Part shown: positions 23,799-35,268 of the stretch, piece after piece | Numbering within the stretch: position 1 is the first letter of the stretch | Layout: every line of letters starts with the position of its first letter | Assembly (NCBI GenBank): GCA_020746875.1 | Contig: JAGTJL010000003.1 | Location: forward strand, 2,666,001-2,730,000 | DNA from: Rhexocercosporidium sp. MPI-PUGE-AT-0058 | Taxonomy: Eukaryota > Ascomycota > Leotiomycetes > Helotiales | DNA length: 64,000 nucleotides | Direction of reading: 5' to 3' | Position numbers and translations under genes: made by a program | The notes under the pieces: model-generated | Told to the model about the DNA's origin: nothing | The model's database searches: none | What the model saw: only the letters and a program-made list of their open reading frames with translations

Positions 23799-24640
23799 AG
23801 TTACTGCTGCTCATCGACTCTGTTTGCTGGCATGGTTCGTATCGCATCCTCATACGTTCCAATATGGTACAATCAACTCAAATTCGTAAAATAGGCAAAT
23901 AAGAAGTATCCAGTCTGGGTAGCACAACCTCCTGCCACTTGGTGACACAGCGCATTCCATAAACGATTCCCGGCTCCAGGCATGTGAAACCACCACTGAA
24001 CTCTCCTCACACTAGCAGATATCCGGTCGGATGTATTTCTCTATCGCAGACCTCCCAGAAAGAAAGCAACTCGATGGTAATCCTGGACTGTGTCCTCCCA
24101 TGGTATCCAGAGCTTTGTGCCTACGTCTCGACGTCCTCCCGGCTTTTCTGTACCCCATAGCGATAGTATAGCCCCTTCCAAACCAAATCTTAGAAAACCG
24201 ACGGCGGAATTTAATCTGCCCTCATTTCGAAATGTCGGGAAGCGGTTACGTTGGACATATTCGAGGATTGCAGGACTCCAGTCAAGACGTGGCAGGAGGA
24301 CTAAACCGTATACCACGACCTCCAATACAGCTCGCAAATTGAATTCCGCAGAAACAAAGGCAGGTTCGCAGTCCAGGACAGTCTCTGGGCCTGTTCCCCT
24401 GGATTGTTGCAGCAATAAAGGCTCTGCGGCTTCAGATAAAGTCCCTTCCAGAGGTCTAGGGGGGCATCAGGTTGCCTTCAGCCTCGATGGCCACGATATC
24501 TTGCACGAATATCTCCCAACGATGATAGTGTAGGGACGGACTGCTGCGCGGAGGGGGGATCGCATTGCATATTGCGCAATGCAGAAGGATAAAGAGAGAC
24601 GTCGGCAAGTATATCTTTAGCAAGGATTGAGGGTCTTCAA
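23217..24640. other. Intergenic region downstream of the P450
   Basis: Overlapping frames occur on both strands at 24041-24533, but none has an ATG, splice pattern or motif that settles which is real. The only structural feature is the C homopolymer at 23766-23797. Confidence 0.45.
23766..23797. repeat. 32-base C homopolymer
   Basis: An unbroken run of 32 C (G on the other strand). Such tracts can form i-motif or G-quadruplex structures and are mutation-prone; they are also classic places for assembly error, so the exact length is uncertain. Confidence 0.95.
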
Positions 24641-25012
24641 TCACGTACTGTTGTTTACTCTCTTTCTCCCCACAGTCTCCTCGGCACTTCCGCGTCTCCC
24701 TCGCCTACCGTAGTCGCGCCAAGACATTTCCGCCCCAAGTCGCCCGTCTGCCGGACCCAATCCATTTTCCTCAGCCTTGTACCGGTATTGTGCCGTGTGC
24801 TGTACTGTCAGCTTCATCCTCAATTCGATAAGCACTTTTCGAATCTCTGGATTGTCATAGCCGGCCAACCTGAGGTCAGTAGCATCAGCACCATCAGCAC
24901 CATCATACCATACCTCGCAATTAATGCTTTCGCTTGAAGTCCTCGCTGCAAATACAACGCAAAGCGCAGCCAGCAGTCCGTGGGGTCGATCAATAGCCTC
25001 AAAAGCAAGCAT
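24641..25012 (-). CDS. Unrecognised ORF, 123 aa, divergent from the second regulator
   Basis: Open frame from ATG 25012 to a stop at 24641, transcribed away from the Zn2Cys6 gene starting 126 bp to the right. The translation has an Ala/Leu/Val-rich N-terminal quarter, an acidic Asp/Gly/Ala repeat (D-G-A-D-G-A-D-A), and a basic Arg/Gly-rich end. An intron-like stretch (GTATGG to CTCAG, with CTACTGAC) lies inside, but removing it breaks the frame. No family recognised; it may be spurious or only one exon of a longer gene. Confidence 0.3.
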   Translation of the reverse strand: MLAFEAIDRPHGLLAALCVVFAARTSSESINCEVWYDGADGADATDLRLAGYDNPEIRKVLIELRMKLTVQHTAQYRYKAEENGLGPADGRLGAEMSWRDYGRRGRRGSAEETVGRKRVNNST

Positions 25013-25137
25013 ATCTACCGTCACGTGTTGAGGGGAAAACTCGTCTCCGATCCTTCACCGTTCTTGTTTAGGGGCCGTATCCCGAGAGCCTCCCTTCCCC
25101 GGATCAAACGGTCAACGAGTGATCCACAAGCCTCAAG

Positions 25138-26911
25138 ATGGGTGAGACATCGAATGTTGCTGCACAGGTGTGCTGGAACTGCAAGAACGGGAAGAGAAAG
25201 TGCTCCAAGGATTTGCCTGCTTGTGCGAGATGTGCCAAGTGCGTCGTCATGATCGGTCGATAGCGAGATGTTTTGCTGACGACCAGTTCAGGTTGCTGTT
25301 GAAATGCGATTACGAGTACAGTGCTTCGGAAATGAATCCTCCAAAGGCAATTCAATCACCAGCATCATCCGTTGAAGGCTCAACTCTTCCTCAACTCCAG
25401 CCCACAGCGAAATTGATGTATGCCTTGTCGGATGGCTCTCCGAGATCCATGAAATTAGAAGCATCGATCCCAATTCAGGTTCTGAACATCATCATTTCCA
25501 ACGGAGATGGTGTCCCCTCTGTGACTTCCACTTACTTCCGGACCATTGATGTCTGGTTGCCTGTCATTGATGCAGATACTTGCGTCAGAAGACTCGAGAC
25601 AATCACCCAAGACAACAACATAGAACTCTCCTGTCTACTCCTCTCCATGTTTTTGGTCACTCGACCTCCGGGAAACAACAGCGGTATAAGAGAAATGCAG
25701 ACTCCACTCTACTTTGAGACAAAGACGCTCTACTCATTTCTCGTGTCTTCAGGAAGATCTGCCATTGAAGTCATCCAAGCAGGTCTTCTCATTTCACTTT
25801 ATGAGGTCGGACATGGTATGACAGAGGCTGCCCAGATCACACTTACCATCTGTTCAAGGATGGCAATGAAAATGAAAGCCGTGCAATATCGAAACTCTTC
25901 GCGTAACATCCAGAATACAGAATTTGGGAGGTTATGGTGGGGAATTGTCACCCTGGATAGGTAGGTAGTGTGGCCATGTACCTTCTCCTCTAACACTTGT
26001 CAGATACTTGAACCAAGATCTCTCGCCAGATGAGATCCATCTTCTAGTTGGAAGTTGGAGTGATGGTGTACCAGCAATGGAACTACCAATTGATGAAGAG
26101 GCACAATCTGGACTTCCTCCTCCAATCTCCATGCGAACAACCTCTGGGATATCAGCATCGCATCAGCCAACAACGAGACTAGGCCCTTTTTGCAGAGCGG
26201 CTGAGGCAGGTCATCTTCTCGGTCAAGTGCTCGACCTCGTCGCACAAACGTCATACACTCGGGAAATGGACTTCGGAAAGGCGCGAGCGCTAGATCATGC
26301 GATGCAGTCATTCGCAATGGTTCTTGTGCAGCAAGCTATAAATGGATGGGAGGAATGCTGCGCTGCGATTGGTCTTTGCTTAAGGTTCGTCACCTCGATC
26401 TGCTAGAAGACTTTGCTAATCCATCAGTGCTATGGTTCTACTCCACGAAAACATTTGGAACTTGGTAAATGACGCACCTGGGCAAGACACGCGCAAAGAA
26501 GCTGCTGGAATGGCACTTGAATCTGCAATCAGAATGACAATAGATATTTCTCGTCGGTTTCATATGGACCTAGCATACATCGACCTTCCTGCACTTCCAC
26601 TTCCAGCTACGTATGCTGTATATCGATCAACACTGTTATACATACAATTCTCGGGAGATGCATTCCAGAGCCCTGAATGGTTATCAAATATGTACAGTCT
26701 CAAGAGTACCCTCGGACATTTTGGTAAAAGATGGAACGTCGGCAGTAAGTTCACCACTCCCCCTTTGAATACTCAATTAACGAAAGCAGAACATTACCTC
26801 GACCTGATCGATATCGCCATATCAAATGAAGCACATCTGCGAGCTCGAGCCGGTGGAAGAGGCTCTTCCGAAGGCCAGACGCACATCATGAAAATGGAAC
26901 TCAGCGACTGA
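25138..26911 (+). CDS. Zn2Cys6 transcription factor (second regulator)
   Basis: Five exons, 25138-25238, 25292-25960, 26004-26384, 26428-26744 and 26790-26911, encode 529 aa. The zinc cluster lies at the extreme N-terminus (C12, C15, C22, C29, C32, C39); its last Cys is on exon 2, so intron 1 splits the domain. The body has fungal-specific regulator features such as F-G-R-L-W-W-G-I-V-T-L-D-R. There is no obvious coiled-coil dimer linker. The last intron has no in-frame stop, so its retention would still give an open frame. The stop codon lies 10 bp from the stop of the convergent acyl-CoA dehydrogenase gene, so their transcripts almost certainly overlap. Confidence 0.88.
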
Positions 26912-26921
26912 TTGGACAGAC

Positions 26922-28301
26922 CTAGCCCAAGGATGCTGCCCAGGGCTTGTAGTCATCGGCGATGAATATCTGCTCCAGCTGACGCCTTCGGATACCAACA
27001 TTACCTCCGCCTGTCAGCGGCAGGCACATGGCATCGTTTAGCAATTTCGGGAATGGGCTATCTTTGTTGTACGAGGAACTGGCACAGTCAACAAGCTGCA
27101 ATCCGCATCGAATGGAGACCTACACTCCAACCGCCAACATCGCATCGGTCACTACCTGGACAGCCAGCTCCGAACAGTATATCTTTGTTTCTAGCGCCAG
27201 TTCTCCGCCTCTGCCGTTGTCCCACGCGCTCGCAGCTACCCAAGTCATTGCCCTGGCTGCATCCGTCCGCATCTTGACATTCATCAAAATATCCGAAACA
27301 CTCTGTCGAGCCAGCAGTGCTTGAGCACCGCCTCTAGAGTCCGATTTGGCGAATGTAAGAGCAGCTTCAAAGGCAGCGGCCATAATTCCAGTAGCCATCG
27401 CACCAACCAGTGCTGCTGATGAGCCGAAAGCTCGTGTGATTACAGCACCTGCGGTTCCTGGTGCTGCGAGGAGATTCGCTCCAGGGACTCGAAAGTCTGT
27501 AAATCTGATGTGAGGTCCAGCAGTTGCAGAAAATCCACTACTTTCAATATGATTGAGGACCTGGTACGCCTCTGGCTTGTTCTTCGCGACAATGTCACGG
27601 GGGATCAGGAGGATCATGGTCGAATCTGCTGGATCTGCCTCTGGATCCTGAGGAGTCCCATCCTGAGAGTACCGACAGACAACACACATGAGGTCTGGCC
27701 CTAAGTCATCCCATCCACAACTACTCGTCGCCCAGATCTATTGTTGTCAGCTATTTCAATGTCCCAAAAATTACAGACAATGAAAAGAGTTGAATGTCAC
27801 CTTATCACCACTAACAACCCACTCATCACCCTCCCTCCTGGCCAAAGTTCTCAATCCACTCCCGCCTTTCTCCAACCAATTCGCCACGCCCTCCGGCTCC
27901 GTATGCAAAAGACTCGCCAATGGCTCCCCCTCACCACTCAAAAACGGCCTCAAATACACCTCCCTCTGCTCCTGCGTCCCCGCAATCAGCAACGAACTCA
28001 ATCCCAACCCCGTGCTGAAAATCGTCAACGACAAGCTCCGATCATGTTTACACAACTGCTCGACTAATAACGCTGCCTCGACCAACGTCCCAGCAGTCCC
28101 TCCAAACGCCTTTGGGATCAGCCCTTTGATCAGCCCTGCTTTCACGGCTTGGCTATAGAAAGGGCGGAGTGCGCGGAATCGCTCTTTTTGTGACAGATGC
28201 GCTTCGTATGTGGTGGATGCTGTGAGAAGGACTGTGGATGCGAAGTCGGCGGCTTTATCGTGGATTGCTTTTTGGGACGGGGAGAGTGTGATGTCGATCA
28301 T
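26922..28301 (-). CDS. Acyl-CoA dehydrogenase family flavoprotein
   Basis: Minus-strand exons 28301-27801, 27737-27124 and 27078-26922 give 423 aa. The order of acyl-CoA dehydrogenase domains is visible: an N-terminal helical part from MIDITLSPSQ, a middle beta part with L-H-T-E-P-E-G and W-V-V-S-G-D-K-x-x-W, and a C-terminal helical part ending G-G-N-V-G-I-R-R-R-Q-L. Intron 2 (27123-27079) restores the conserved A-V-G-V-S-S-Y junction. No N-terminal targeting signal was seen. The branch resembles fungal proteins of the DszC/nitroalkane-oxidase side rather than classical beta-oxidation enzymes, so the substrate is open. The neighbouring regulator is a candidate controller. Confidence 0.88.
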
Positions 28302-29377
28302 CTTGAGATATTTCTTCCTTTTTTTCCAATTATGAACAGAATATAGTCTCCACTTTCAGAATTCAGAACTCAAATCAGACTTCCAGCTTCTGCAATATCC
28401 AATATCCTAAATCTGCAGGACACAGCCACCTCTTATGTATGCACGCATCCGTTGACTTGCGGTGTGCAGTACACCTAGTCAATTTTCAGCTCGCATCCCT
28501 CATTCCCCATTTACCAATACCCAATTACTAGTTATCTACTCTCCACCTCCCTACTACCCGCCCAAAGCCCAAGAACCCGACCCGAATTCTCTTAGCCTCA
28601 CATCAGCGCTACTCACTCACTCTATCCCACGGCGCAGTTGTGGTCGTGGAGCACTTGAAGCGGCATGAATTAGTGGGGCGACGAGATGCAATGCAGGTGC
28701 GGCTGCCGCTGCCGCACCCGCAATTTTTTTACTTTTGCCTAGGAATTGTTCCAGGTAAGGATGGGATACGACGCTTAGCTGCGGAGAGGGTAGATTTTGC
28801 TCGTGTGATTTTTTGAGGGATTGGATGACTGGGGGACTGGGATTGAGCCGGCTTTGTAAGATGGGATTTAGGAGCAGAGTTTGGGGTTGTGCGTTGAGGT
28901 TTTAGTGGCGTAAATATACCGGAAGAGGCATGGGTGCGGGAAATTGTATCGCTGAGACCATGGCTTTGTTGACTTTCGTTTGAATGTCCATGTTTCTTCC
29001 CGCTCCTCTCATTATTGTTCTTCTCAAATCTCGATTTGAAAAGCAGTTAAAAAGGAGATGCCTGATTAGTCGAAGCAGATTTGTCGGTTTCTTTCCCCTC
29101 CCCCCGCTCCCCCCCTCCTTTTTCCCTTGCACTCTTAGATTGCCGGGGACAATTCGTCAGCAAGACAATTCAGGAGAATCACAGAAGGCAGAGGTCTAAG
29201 AGAGTAGGTTGCATTCAAATAATCGTTGAAAGCAGCGCAAAGACATGTAAAACAACGCAAAACCATGCAAAGTCAAACCACCACTCAATCAGGCAATCAT
29301 ACACCTTCAAAATGACCGCCATCCTCCACTCCAAACAGATGACCTTCGCCGCCTCCCCTCCCACTCACTGATCAGAC
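28302..29377. other. Upstream region of the acyl-CoA dehydrogenase
   Basis: No supported gene. Includes C/T-rich promoter-like DNA and the GC-rich inverted repeat described at 28696-28718. Confidence 0.45.
28696..28718. promoter_or_regulatory. GC-rich palindrome containing CGG-N3-CCG
   Basis: Perfect 8-bp arms GGTGCGGC and GCCGCACC around a 7-base centre; inside is CGG-CTG-CCG at 28700-28708. Inverted CGG triplets are the usual recognition form of Zn2Cys6 dimers. It lies about 400 bp upstream of the acyl-CoA dehydrogenase start. Which protein binds, if any, is unknown. Confidence 0.45.
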
Positions 29378-29619
29378 TCAACGAGTTCCCATAGGCGGAT
29401 CATAGGGCAATACACCTCCTCCCGAATGTCTCACATCCTTCGATCCTAACCAGACACCATATACAACAGCTTGGGTGTTCCAGTCTAAATACTTCTTATT
29501 TTCTACCTGTGCTGTTTACCCATTAGCTCTCTCTATGTTCTTGCTTGCATACAACATTAGTGTTGTATGAATCGGAGACAGAATGTTTAGCTCACCTGGC
29601 AGGCGTTGCATCGTGCCAT
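29378..29619 (-). CDS. Small Cys-containing protein (lineage-specific type)
   Basis: Exons 29619-29596 and 29506-29378 give 50 aa starting MARCNACQ, with an in-frame GTGAGC...CAG intron and a C-terminal Y-D-P-P-M-G-T-R. The same frame is open upstream without an ATG and holds two more Cys (Y-T-C-Q-G-T and G-K-Q-C-T-N), making a C-x(9)-C-x(10)-C-x2-C arrangement like the gene at 30555-30824, so the true start may lie in an unseen upstream exon. A TATA box stands 174 bp upstream. Function unknown. Confidence 0.4.
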
Positions 29620-29792
29620 TTTGTTACCGACTGAGTTCGTACATTGCTTGCCTTTGTTCGTGCCTTGGCATGTATAAGGCTCGCTATGTTCCTGAACAAC
29701 TTTTAAAGTTTGAGTTCGTTGTTGACTTTGCCTTTGAGTTGTAGATGCAAATGCAGAGAGGAAAGAAGTTCCTGAGCGTGAGATTTTCGAGG

Positions 29793-29800
29793 TATTTATA
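29793..29800 (-). promoter_or_regulatory. TATA box of the small Cys protein gene
   Basis: TATAAATA on the minus strand, correctly oriented and 174 bp before the proposed ATG of the gene at 29378-29619. The long gap to that ATG fits a leader containing further coding or intron sequence. Confidence 0.5.
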
Positions 29801-30554
29801 CCTTTTTTTTCCCCTTGAGTACAACTGGCGGGTCTTCTGAATCATTTTCAAGCTGGGATTCCCAAGAGCTGAAAATGTGAGAATAGAGCCATGATTCGGG
29901 GACATGACCTTGAGCGAGAGGCGTGAATCATTGGTTCTGAAGTGTGGGCTCTGGGTGTAGGACTTCGGACTAAAAGTGAATCAATCTTGAGCAGACACTT
30001 ACTTAGTGCTTTGATTTAGGCGCATGAAAGTCTTTACAGTAGAGAGCCTCGAAGTCGAGCCTGAAATTTTACTGTGTGTAGCTAGATGGAGACATGAAAT
30101 ACCGCCTTAAGCTTTTGTAGTCCCTAAAGTTTATAATTTTGTGAAGCCTAAGGTCAGCATCTGGAACGAAGCAACATTAAGTAACGAGAGAGATTTTAAT
30201 CGTCAGTTACATCATGGATGGAAGATGAGAGATATCTTAGAGCAAGAAAGACTTTTCAAGATTGATTTGACGGGTCCTTGAACCTTTCTCAATCTGCCTC
30301 AAGGCTAACTTCTCCTCTAAATTGGAGGCAGACTATGTCTCCGAATGGACCGAAGTGCTTAGAAAAATGTTGCAACAGTTTGAGATAACATTCAAATTTT
30401 GACAGTTACGAGATTCCTAGTTGCGATAGCCAATATTTCGCCAGAAACAGCAGAGTAGTAATACAAGACCAGCCAACGAAACCTCATTTTGCAATGAAAG
30501 TTAACGCACATTTTATCCTGCGGCTTCTCGCTTTCTAAAAACTGCTTGGTATTA
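29801..30554. other. Gap between two small Cys-protein genes
   Basis: No ORF with ATG plus splice or motif support was found. Confidence 0.4.
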
Positions 30555-30824
30555 TCACAGATGACTTCTCAAGTCATCGCAGGGATACCACCACTTTTTC
30601 TGCGCAACCCATCCACAGCTGTGCTTCTCACGAAACATTTTCTATCCCCACCATCGAGTCAGAATCAAGATTCTCGCTCTTCCCATTGCGGAGTTGACCG
30701 CTATTACCTTGCACTCTTCACATGCTTGGCCCTTTCCTGGTACTTCTGTCGGACAAACCACTTCATTGCCCTTCGGCCCGTTTGGAGTACCTGGTTTGTA
30801 TTTGCAGAGATGTTTCTGTGGCAT
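30555..30824 (-). CDS. Small Cys-rich protein with CxxC end of exon 1
   Basis: Exons 30824-30708 and 30641-30555 give 67 aa with a 66-bp intron bearing a CTGACT branch site. The first exon starts M-P-Q-K-H-L-C-K-Y and ends Q-A-C-E-E-C-K; six Cys overall suggest a small metal-binding or disulfide fold. There is no signal peptide, which argues against a secreted effector. Exon structure (CxxC followed by an intron) and Cys order resemble the gene at 29378-29619, so the two are probably paralogues on the same strand about 0.9 kb apart. Function unknown. Confidence 0.5.
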
Positions 30825-32975
30825 TTTACAGGTTTTGATACTTAGGGAGGGAGATCATTTTGAGATTTGGGAAGAGGTTGTGTGTGGTTGTGGAGAGGGG
30901 ACTGCTTACAATGTAGAGAATCAAAGCCTATTTATGAGCTTGGATTCTGAATGAGTGCGGTTCTAGAAGTCACCCTTGAACGTGTAGAATCCTGCTTCAT
31001 TGCTGTGAATCATGCGGATTGTTGAAACTTGGTGAAGCACACTTGCTTTCCCTTTGTTGTAGTCCCTAGCTGTAACTTGAGAATGAATCTTTAATTAGGC
31101 TTCAAAGCTTGCGTACCTTATTATTCTCACGTTCTACCTTATGCAGAAGAACAATGAAGTGAAGTGGGCTTATCACCACGCGTGATCTCGCTAAATCTGC
31201 TCCTGAGGCCTAGAAAGAAATTCAATTACCCTACTTCTCCCCTTTGAAGAACAGTGATGGCTCAAAAGTAAAGTTGCCATCCATATCAGTAGGCTGCCAA
31301 TATATTGAAATCAGGCTAGTAAGGCATCGAACCCATCGTCCACTCTAAAAAGAAGTCTGAACCGTCGGATAAGTCACTGTCTGACCCCACGAGCCACGTC
31401 CTCATCAAAATGGATGTCCTCTGTCCTCTCTAGGCAAAACATCATGAGATGCTGACCGCGTTTCGCTTTGGCTTTCGCCTGACAGCGTATACTCAGATCT
31501 AATTTAGTATCTTGTCACTTCGCCCCAATATCCAAAATCATGGTAAGCTCGCTTCCAAAACCACATCTTCTACGCTAGTAACCAGGGGAAGACTTAAGAG
31601 CCTGGTTTTCAACGAACCTGTCGCTAATCCAATTCAAATAAAGTCTTCGAAGCTTTCTCTAGGCCATCATCATGGGCTCATTTGAACTTATACTGGCAAT
31701 CACAGGTAAGGTGGCGTCTGTTCACGTTACCGCATCAATAACAATTTACTTTGTGTAAATCTTACCCCATTCTCTTATGCAATCAGCCACCAATGAGAGC
31801 TAAGGAACACCAGTCTCGGAGAATCGCCTGGTAGCCAGTACATGATACAAAAAGAAATTGATCCAAGCGTTCATGGTGGTGATGATGATGGTCATTTTCG
31901 TTTGGTGGCGGTGGGCTGAAAGCCCAAGCGTTTATAGCATCTGCGAATCGCTTCGATAGCGAACAAAGCAAAAAAAAAAAAAAAAGGCATTGTCCATGAG
32001 CAAGTCCATTGTGTCCAGAAACTTTGATTGTAGATTTTATCTGATGAATGTTGTGGCTGTAACGAGAGAACGATTTCAATTAAATTATGTGACGTCAGGA
32101 GTGAAGCTGGGTTTATCGGTGCGGGGTAAGACGCACATGTGCACTTCTTTCGACAAAGAAACCGCCAGTACGTTCCTCGGGCGTTTGTTATACAATGACC
32201 AGAGGGCACAGAACATTTTGGTCTCTACTTCAAATCAAAGATCAAGATATCCAATGTTAGGGGACTTTCATTTAGGAATACTCCAGCAACGATACAGAAT
32301 GCTCCCTAGACGAGGCGAGCGAAGCGAGCTCGACTGCGTCTTCTCGAAACCGGTTTGAGATCATATTCTTTCAGTAAAAGAGCTTCAAGCCCGAACTCAA
32401 AAAGTAGCTTTGCTGACTTCTTACGGCGTCAGCACCTGTCACTTATTTGCTTTATGGAGCACCAACGTTGACCTGCATAATCAAGCGAACTTTCTTCCCG
32501 GCATTGTCGGCATGTCAGCACCCCTCACCTCAGGATCTTGTAAGTACTATGTGGACAGAAACAAATTGCGTTAAAATTAGAAGCCCTTAATCCATATATA
32601 CATCTGATACGATGAAGCGCGAGGAATGAGTATCAGCTGAAGACAGGTAGTTGCATGAGGTTGTACCAGCTCAAACGTAAAGACTTCATTTAAACAGACC
32701 CAATTAAGAAAAACTAGTTCCAATATGAATCGCCACTGTACTATCGGCGCCGTAGCATCAAAATGGTAGTACTAGCTTGCCAGTAAGGAAGAGAAATGCC
32801 GATCCCTGTAAATCTGCATGCTTACACTGCATCAAGGCTTAGTCACCGCGATAGCTTCATCGTAGCTCCTGCAAGATGCCGTTGGTACCAGGTATTACGT
32901 AGCAACTTTATAGCCAGTGGATTCCCCCAAGAGAGACTTATGTTTCCTTTTACTGACTTGAAGATAACTCACAAA
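30825..32975. other. Gene-poor region before the molybdenum enzyme
   Basis: Low coding potential on both strands; a run of 16 A ends at about 31985. A short ATG-started frame with a GTAAGG donor near 31672-31706 could be a first exon, but no partner exon was identified. The last 200 bp should contain the promoter of the gene at 32976. Confidence 0.45.
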
Positions 32976-34719
32976 ATGCATCCCGTTGCAGTTGAATCAG
33001 TCAATCGTCCCGATGAGTGGAAGATCGAACAGGGTATCAATGGAGCCAAACTACCAATCTTGGATCAAACTGGCACCGAGACTGTCAAGATCCAACCTGT
33101 GATATGGGGAGATTTGACCAAAGACGAAGCTGCCATCGAAGCTGTCGGCAACAGGGATGAGCTATTCAAGCGGGAACTTGAAGGTTGGAAAGGGTAGATA
33201 TTCCATCAGTTTCCTCATATGTCGGTACTGACAACAGAATAGATACGTCGAATGGGAAAAGTACCCAGAGAAGAAAGCACAGGCACATAAGATCCTGACT
33301 TCTCAAACTTTCCCTCCAAATCCAGAATATCAAATGGGGCCAATCCCGGACTCCAACCCAGTGCTCCCGGGTGACGACTACAAAGCATGGCACGCTGCAA
33401 TCGGAGGCGAACTAACGACTGCGTCGGATGACTCCTGGGCCACCGTTCTTGAAGAAAAGCATCCAGATATGCTGCACTTGTTGCAATTCCCCTACAATGG
33501 TGAACCTCCCAAGCGGCTCGTAACCTCAAAACCTGTGACTCCCAATCCACTTCACTTTGTTCGTAACCACGGAGGTATCCCGATAATCGAAAAAGACAAG
33601 TGGACTCTCGACTTGGATGGCCTGGTTGCCAACCCGAAGAGTTACACTTTGGATGACCTCATGGATGAGTCCAAGTTCCCTCGCATGCAGAAACTGGTTA
33701 CGATGCAATGCTCGGGAACTCGCCGAATAGAGCAGATCAGTCTGTACGCCGGTCAGGGAGATGAGGTACCACAAGCTCCATGGGCTGAAGGTGCCATTGG
33801 AACAGCAAACTATGTCGGTATTAGTTTGAAGAAAGTCATCAAAGACTGTGGTGGGATGATCAATGGGGGGAAGCACCTTGAATTCTATGGTGCCGAGACT
33901 TACTTTAAAGCCGATCAAGCGATGAACTATGTCGTCAGCGTTCCATGGTCAAAGGTCAAGGCCAACGAAGTCATTCTAGCTTGGGAAATGAATGGAGAGC
34001 CCCTCCCCAAGATTCATGGATATCCTCTCCGAGTTGTCGTGCTCGGTTACATTGGCGCCAGGAGCGTCAAATGGTTGTATCGAATCAAAGCCATTGAGAA
34101 CCCGACACTTGCCCCAGTCCAAAGCAAGGAGTATTTGTACTTCAATCAGCAGGTTGGGAAGCATAACCAACGACCAACAGATGGTATTCAGATCCAAGAG
34201 ATGCCAGTTTCGTCCGCAATCATGTCACCGTGGAACAAACAAGTCGTCATCCACAACGGCTCTATCAAATGCAAAGGATGGGCATACTCTGGCGGTGGGC
34301 GATGGCCTGAACGGGTCGAGCTCTCGGCCGACGGTGGCTTCAGTTGGTATTCCGTTCCCAACGAACAGATGTCCAAGAAACACAAGTGGACATGGCGAAC
34401 TTGGGAGTTCGATCTTCCATGCGATGTTGAAGGCTGGATCGAGATCGTCTGTCGCTGCTGGGATAATTCCCTCAACACACAGCCTTTGACTGTACGAGCT
34501 GCATGGAACTGGGGTCTTCATGTTACATCCTCGGCGCACAGGATTAGTGTTTACAGCATGAATAAGAGTCGACCTATCACTAGGGATCGCTTAGCTAAGT
34601 TCGAGGAGACCGGGACGCCTTTGGCTCCCCTTACTTGTCCCGAGCACTTCGAGACCCAGAGCTGGGAGGAGTACGGGAAGTTCTGGGAGGAGAACGATCC
34701 TAGGGATGTTGATGATTGA
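32976..34719 (+). CDS. Sulfite-oxidase-type molybdopterin enzyme
   Basis: Exons 32976-33193 and 33243-34719 give 564 aa. The oxidoreductase molybdopterin-binding domain (PF00174) is marked by R-N-H-G-G-I-P, the Mo-ligand Cys in M-Q-C-S-G-T-R-R (C229), and the I-H-G-Y-P-L-R-V segment. The Mo-co dimerisation domain (PF03404) follows, with K-C-K-G-W-A-Y-S-G-G-G-R-W-P-E-R-V. There is no cytochrome b5 or haem-binding region and no clear transit peptide, so it is not an animal-type sulfite oxidase or full nitrate reductase. A sulfite or related oxyanion substrate is likely. The C-terminus ends in an acidic tail. About 200 N-terminal residues precede the Mo domain and are unassigned. Confidence 0.88.
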
Positions 34720-35268
34720 ATATCTACATGGATTTTCTCTTTCGGCTGATTCTGTTGTATGCAAACCCGATTTAGCTCGCAATTTCAAGATCCTCTACTC
34801 TAACCCTCATGTCCCAATTTTTTTTTAACATTAAACAACAAAAACTTTCTCTCCTCGCACTCATGATCTAGTAGTCGTATTGAGTCATTGTCTGGCACTT
34901 GAAAGATTTATTGCGATTCATTTCCAGGTTTCGTCGATGTGAATCACGGTTTTTCTTTAGGTGCCTAAACTTTTCTTCTGAATCCCGTTTCCAAGGTTAC
35001 CACGATTTCCACTCTTGTTTTTCAATCATTGCTGAACATGCCCCAAATGGCTCCCTGCTGTTGTAAGAAGCCCGAATTTATTCACACACTAGTATCCTAT
35101 GGGTATATAAGCAAACTAACTCTACGCCCAGAAACAATTTCTCTCCTCATCAAACAAAACCTTCTACTCCACAGAAACAAAGTTAAAGACAACAGCCAAA
35201 CAACAAACGCTCCACCTTCGAGCCAACAATCTTCACGATTTTTACATCAATATCCAATACAAATAAAA
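34720..35268. other. 3' region of the molybdenum enzyme and promoter of the next gene
   Basis: No coding feature; contains the TATA element at 35104 and an A/C-rich leader before the ATG at 35269. Confidence 0.45.
35104..35110 (+). promoter_or_regulatory. TATA box upstream of the small Cys/His protein gene
   Basis: TATATAA, 159 bp before the ATG at 35269, followed by an A/C-rich stretch typical of a fungal 5' leader. Confidence 0.55.

Noticed and set aside
24041..24533. Two long overlapping frames on opposite strands (125 and 147 codons)
   Set aside because: Neither has a supporting ATG, intron pattern or motif, and each can be the shadow of the other.
26745..26789. Read-through of the last intron of the second Zn2Cys6 regulator
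   Set aside because: It has no in-frame stop, but donor GTAAGT and acceptor CAG are strong; spliced form preferred.
27079..27123. Alternative acceptor at the AAAGATAG end of the dehydrogenase intron
   Set aside because: It would remove the conserved S-S-Y segment; the upstream GCCAG acceptor restores it.
31880..31900. Poly-His run from a GTG/ATG repeat, resembling a His-tag
   Set aside because: A simple trinucleotide-like repeat in non-coding DNA; no gene around it.
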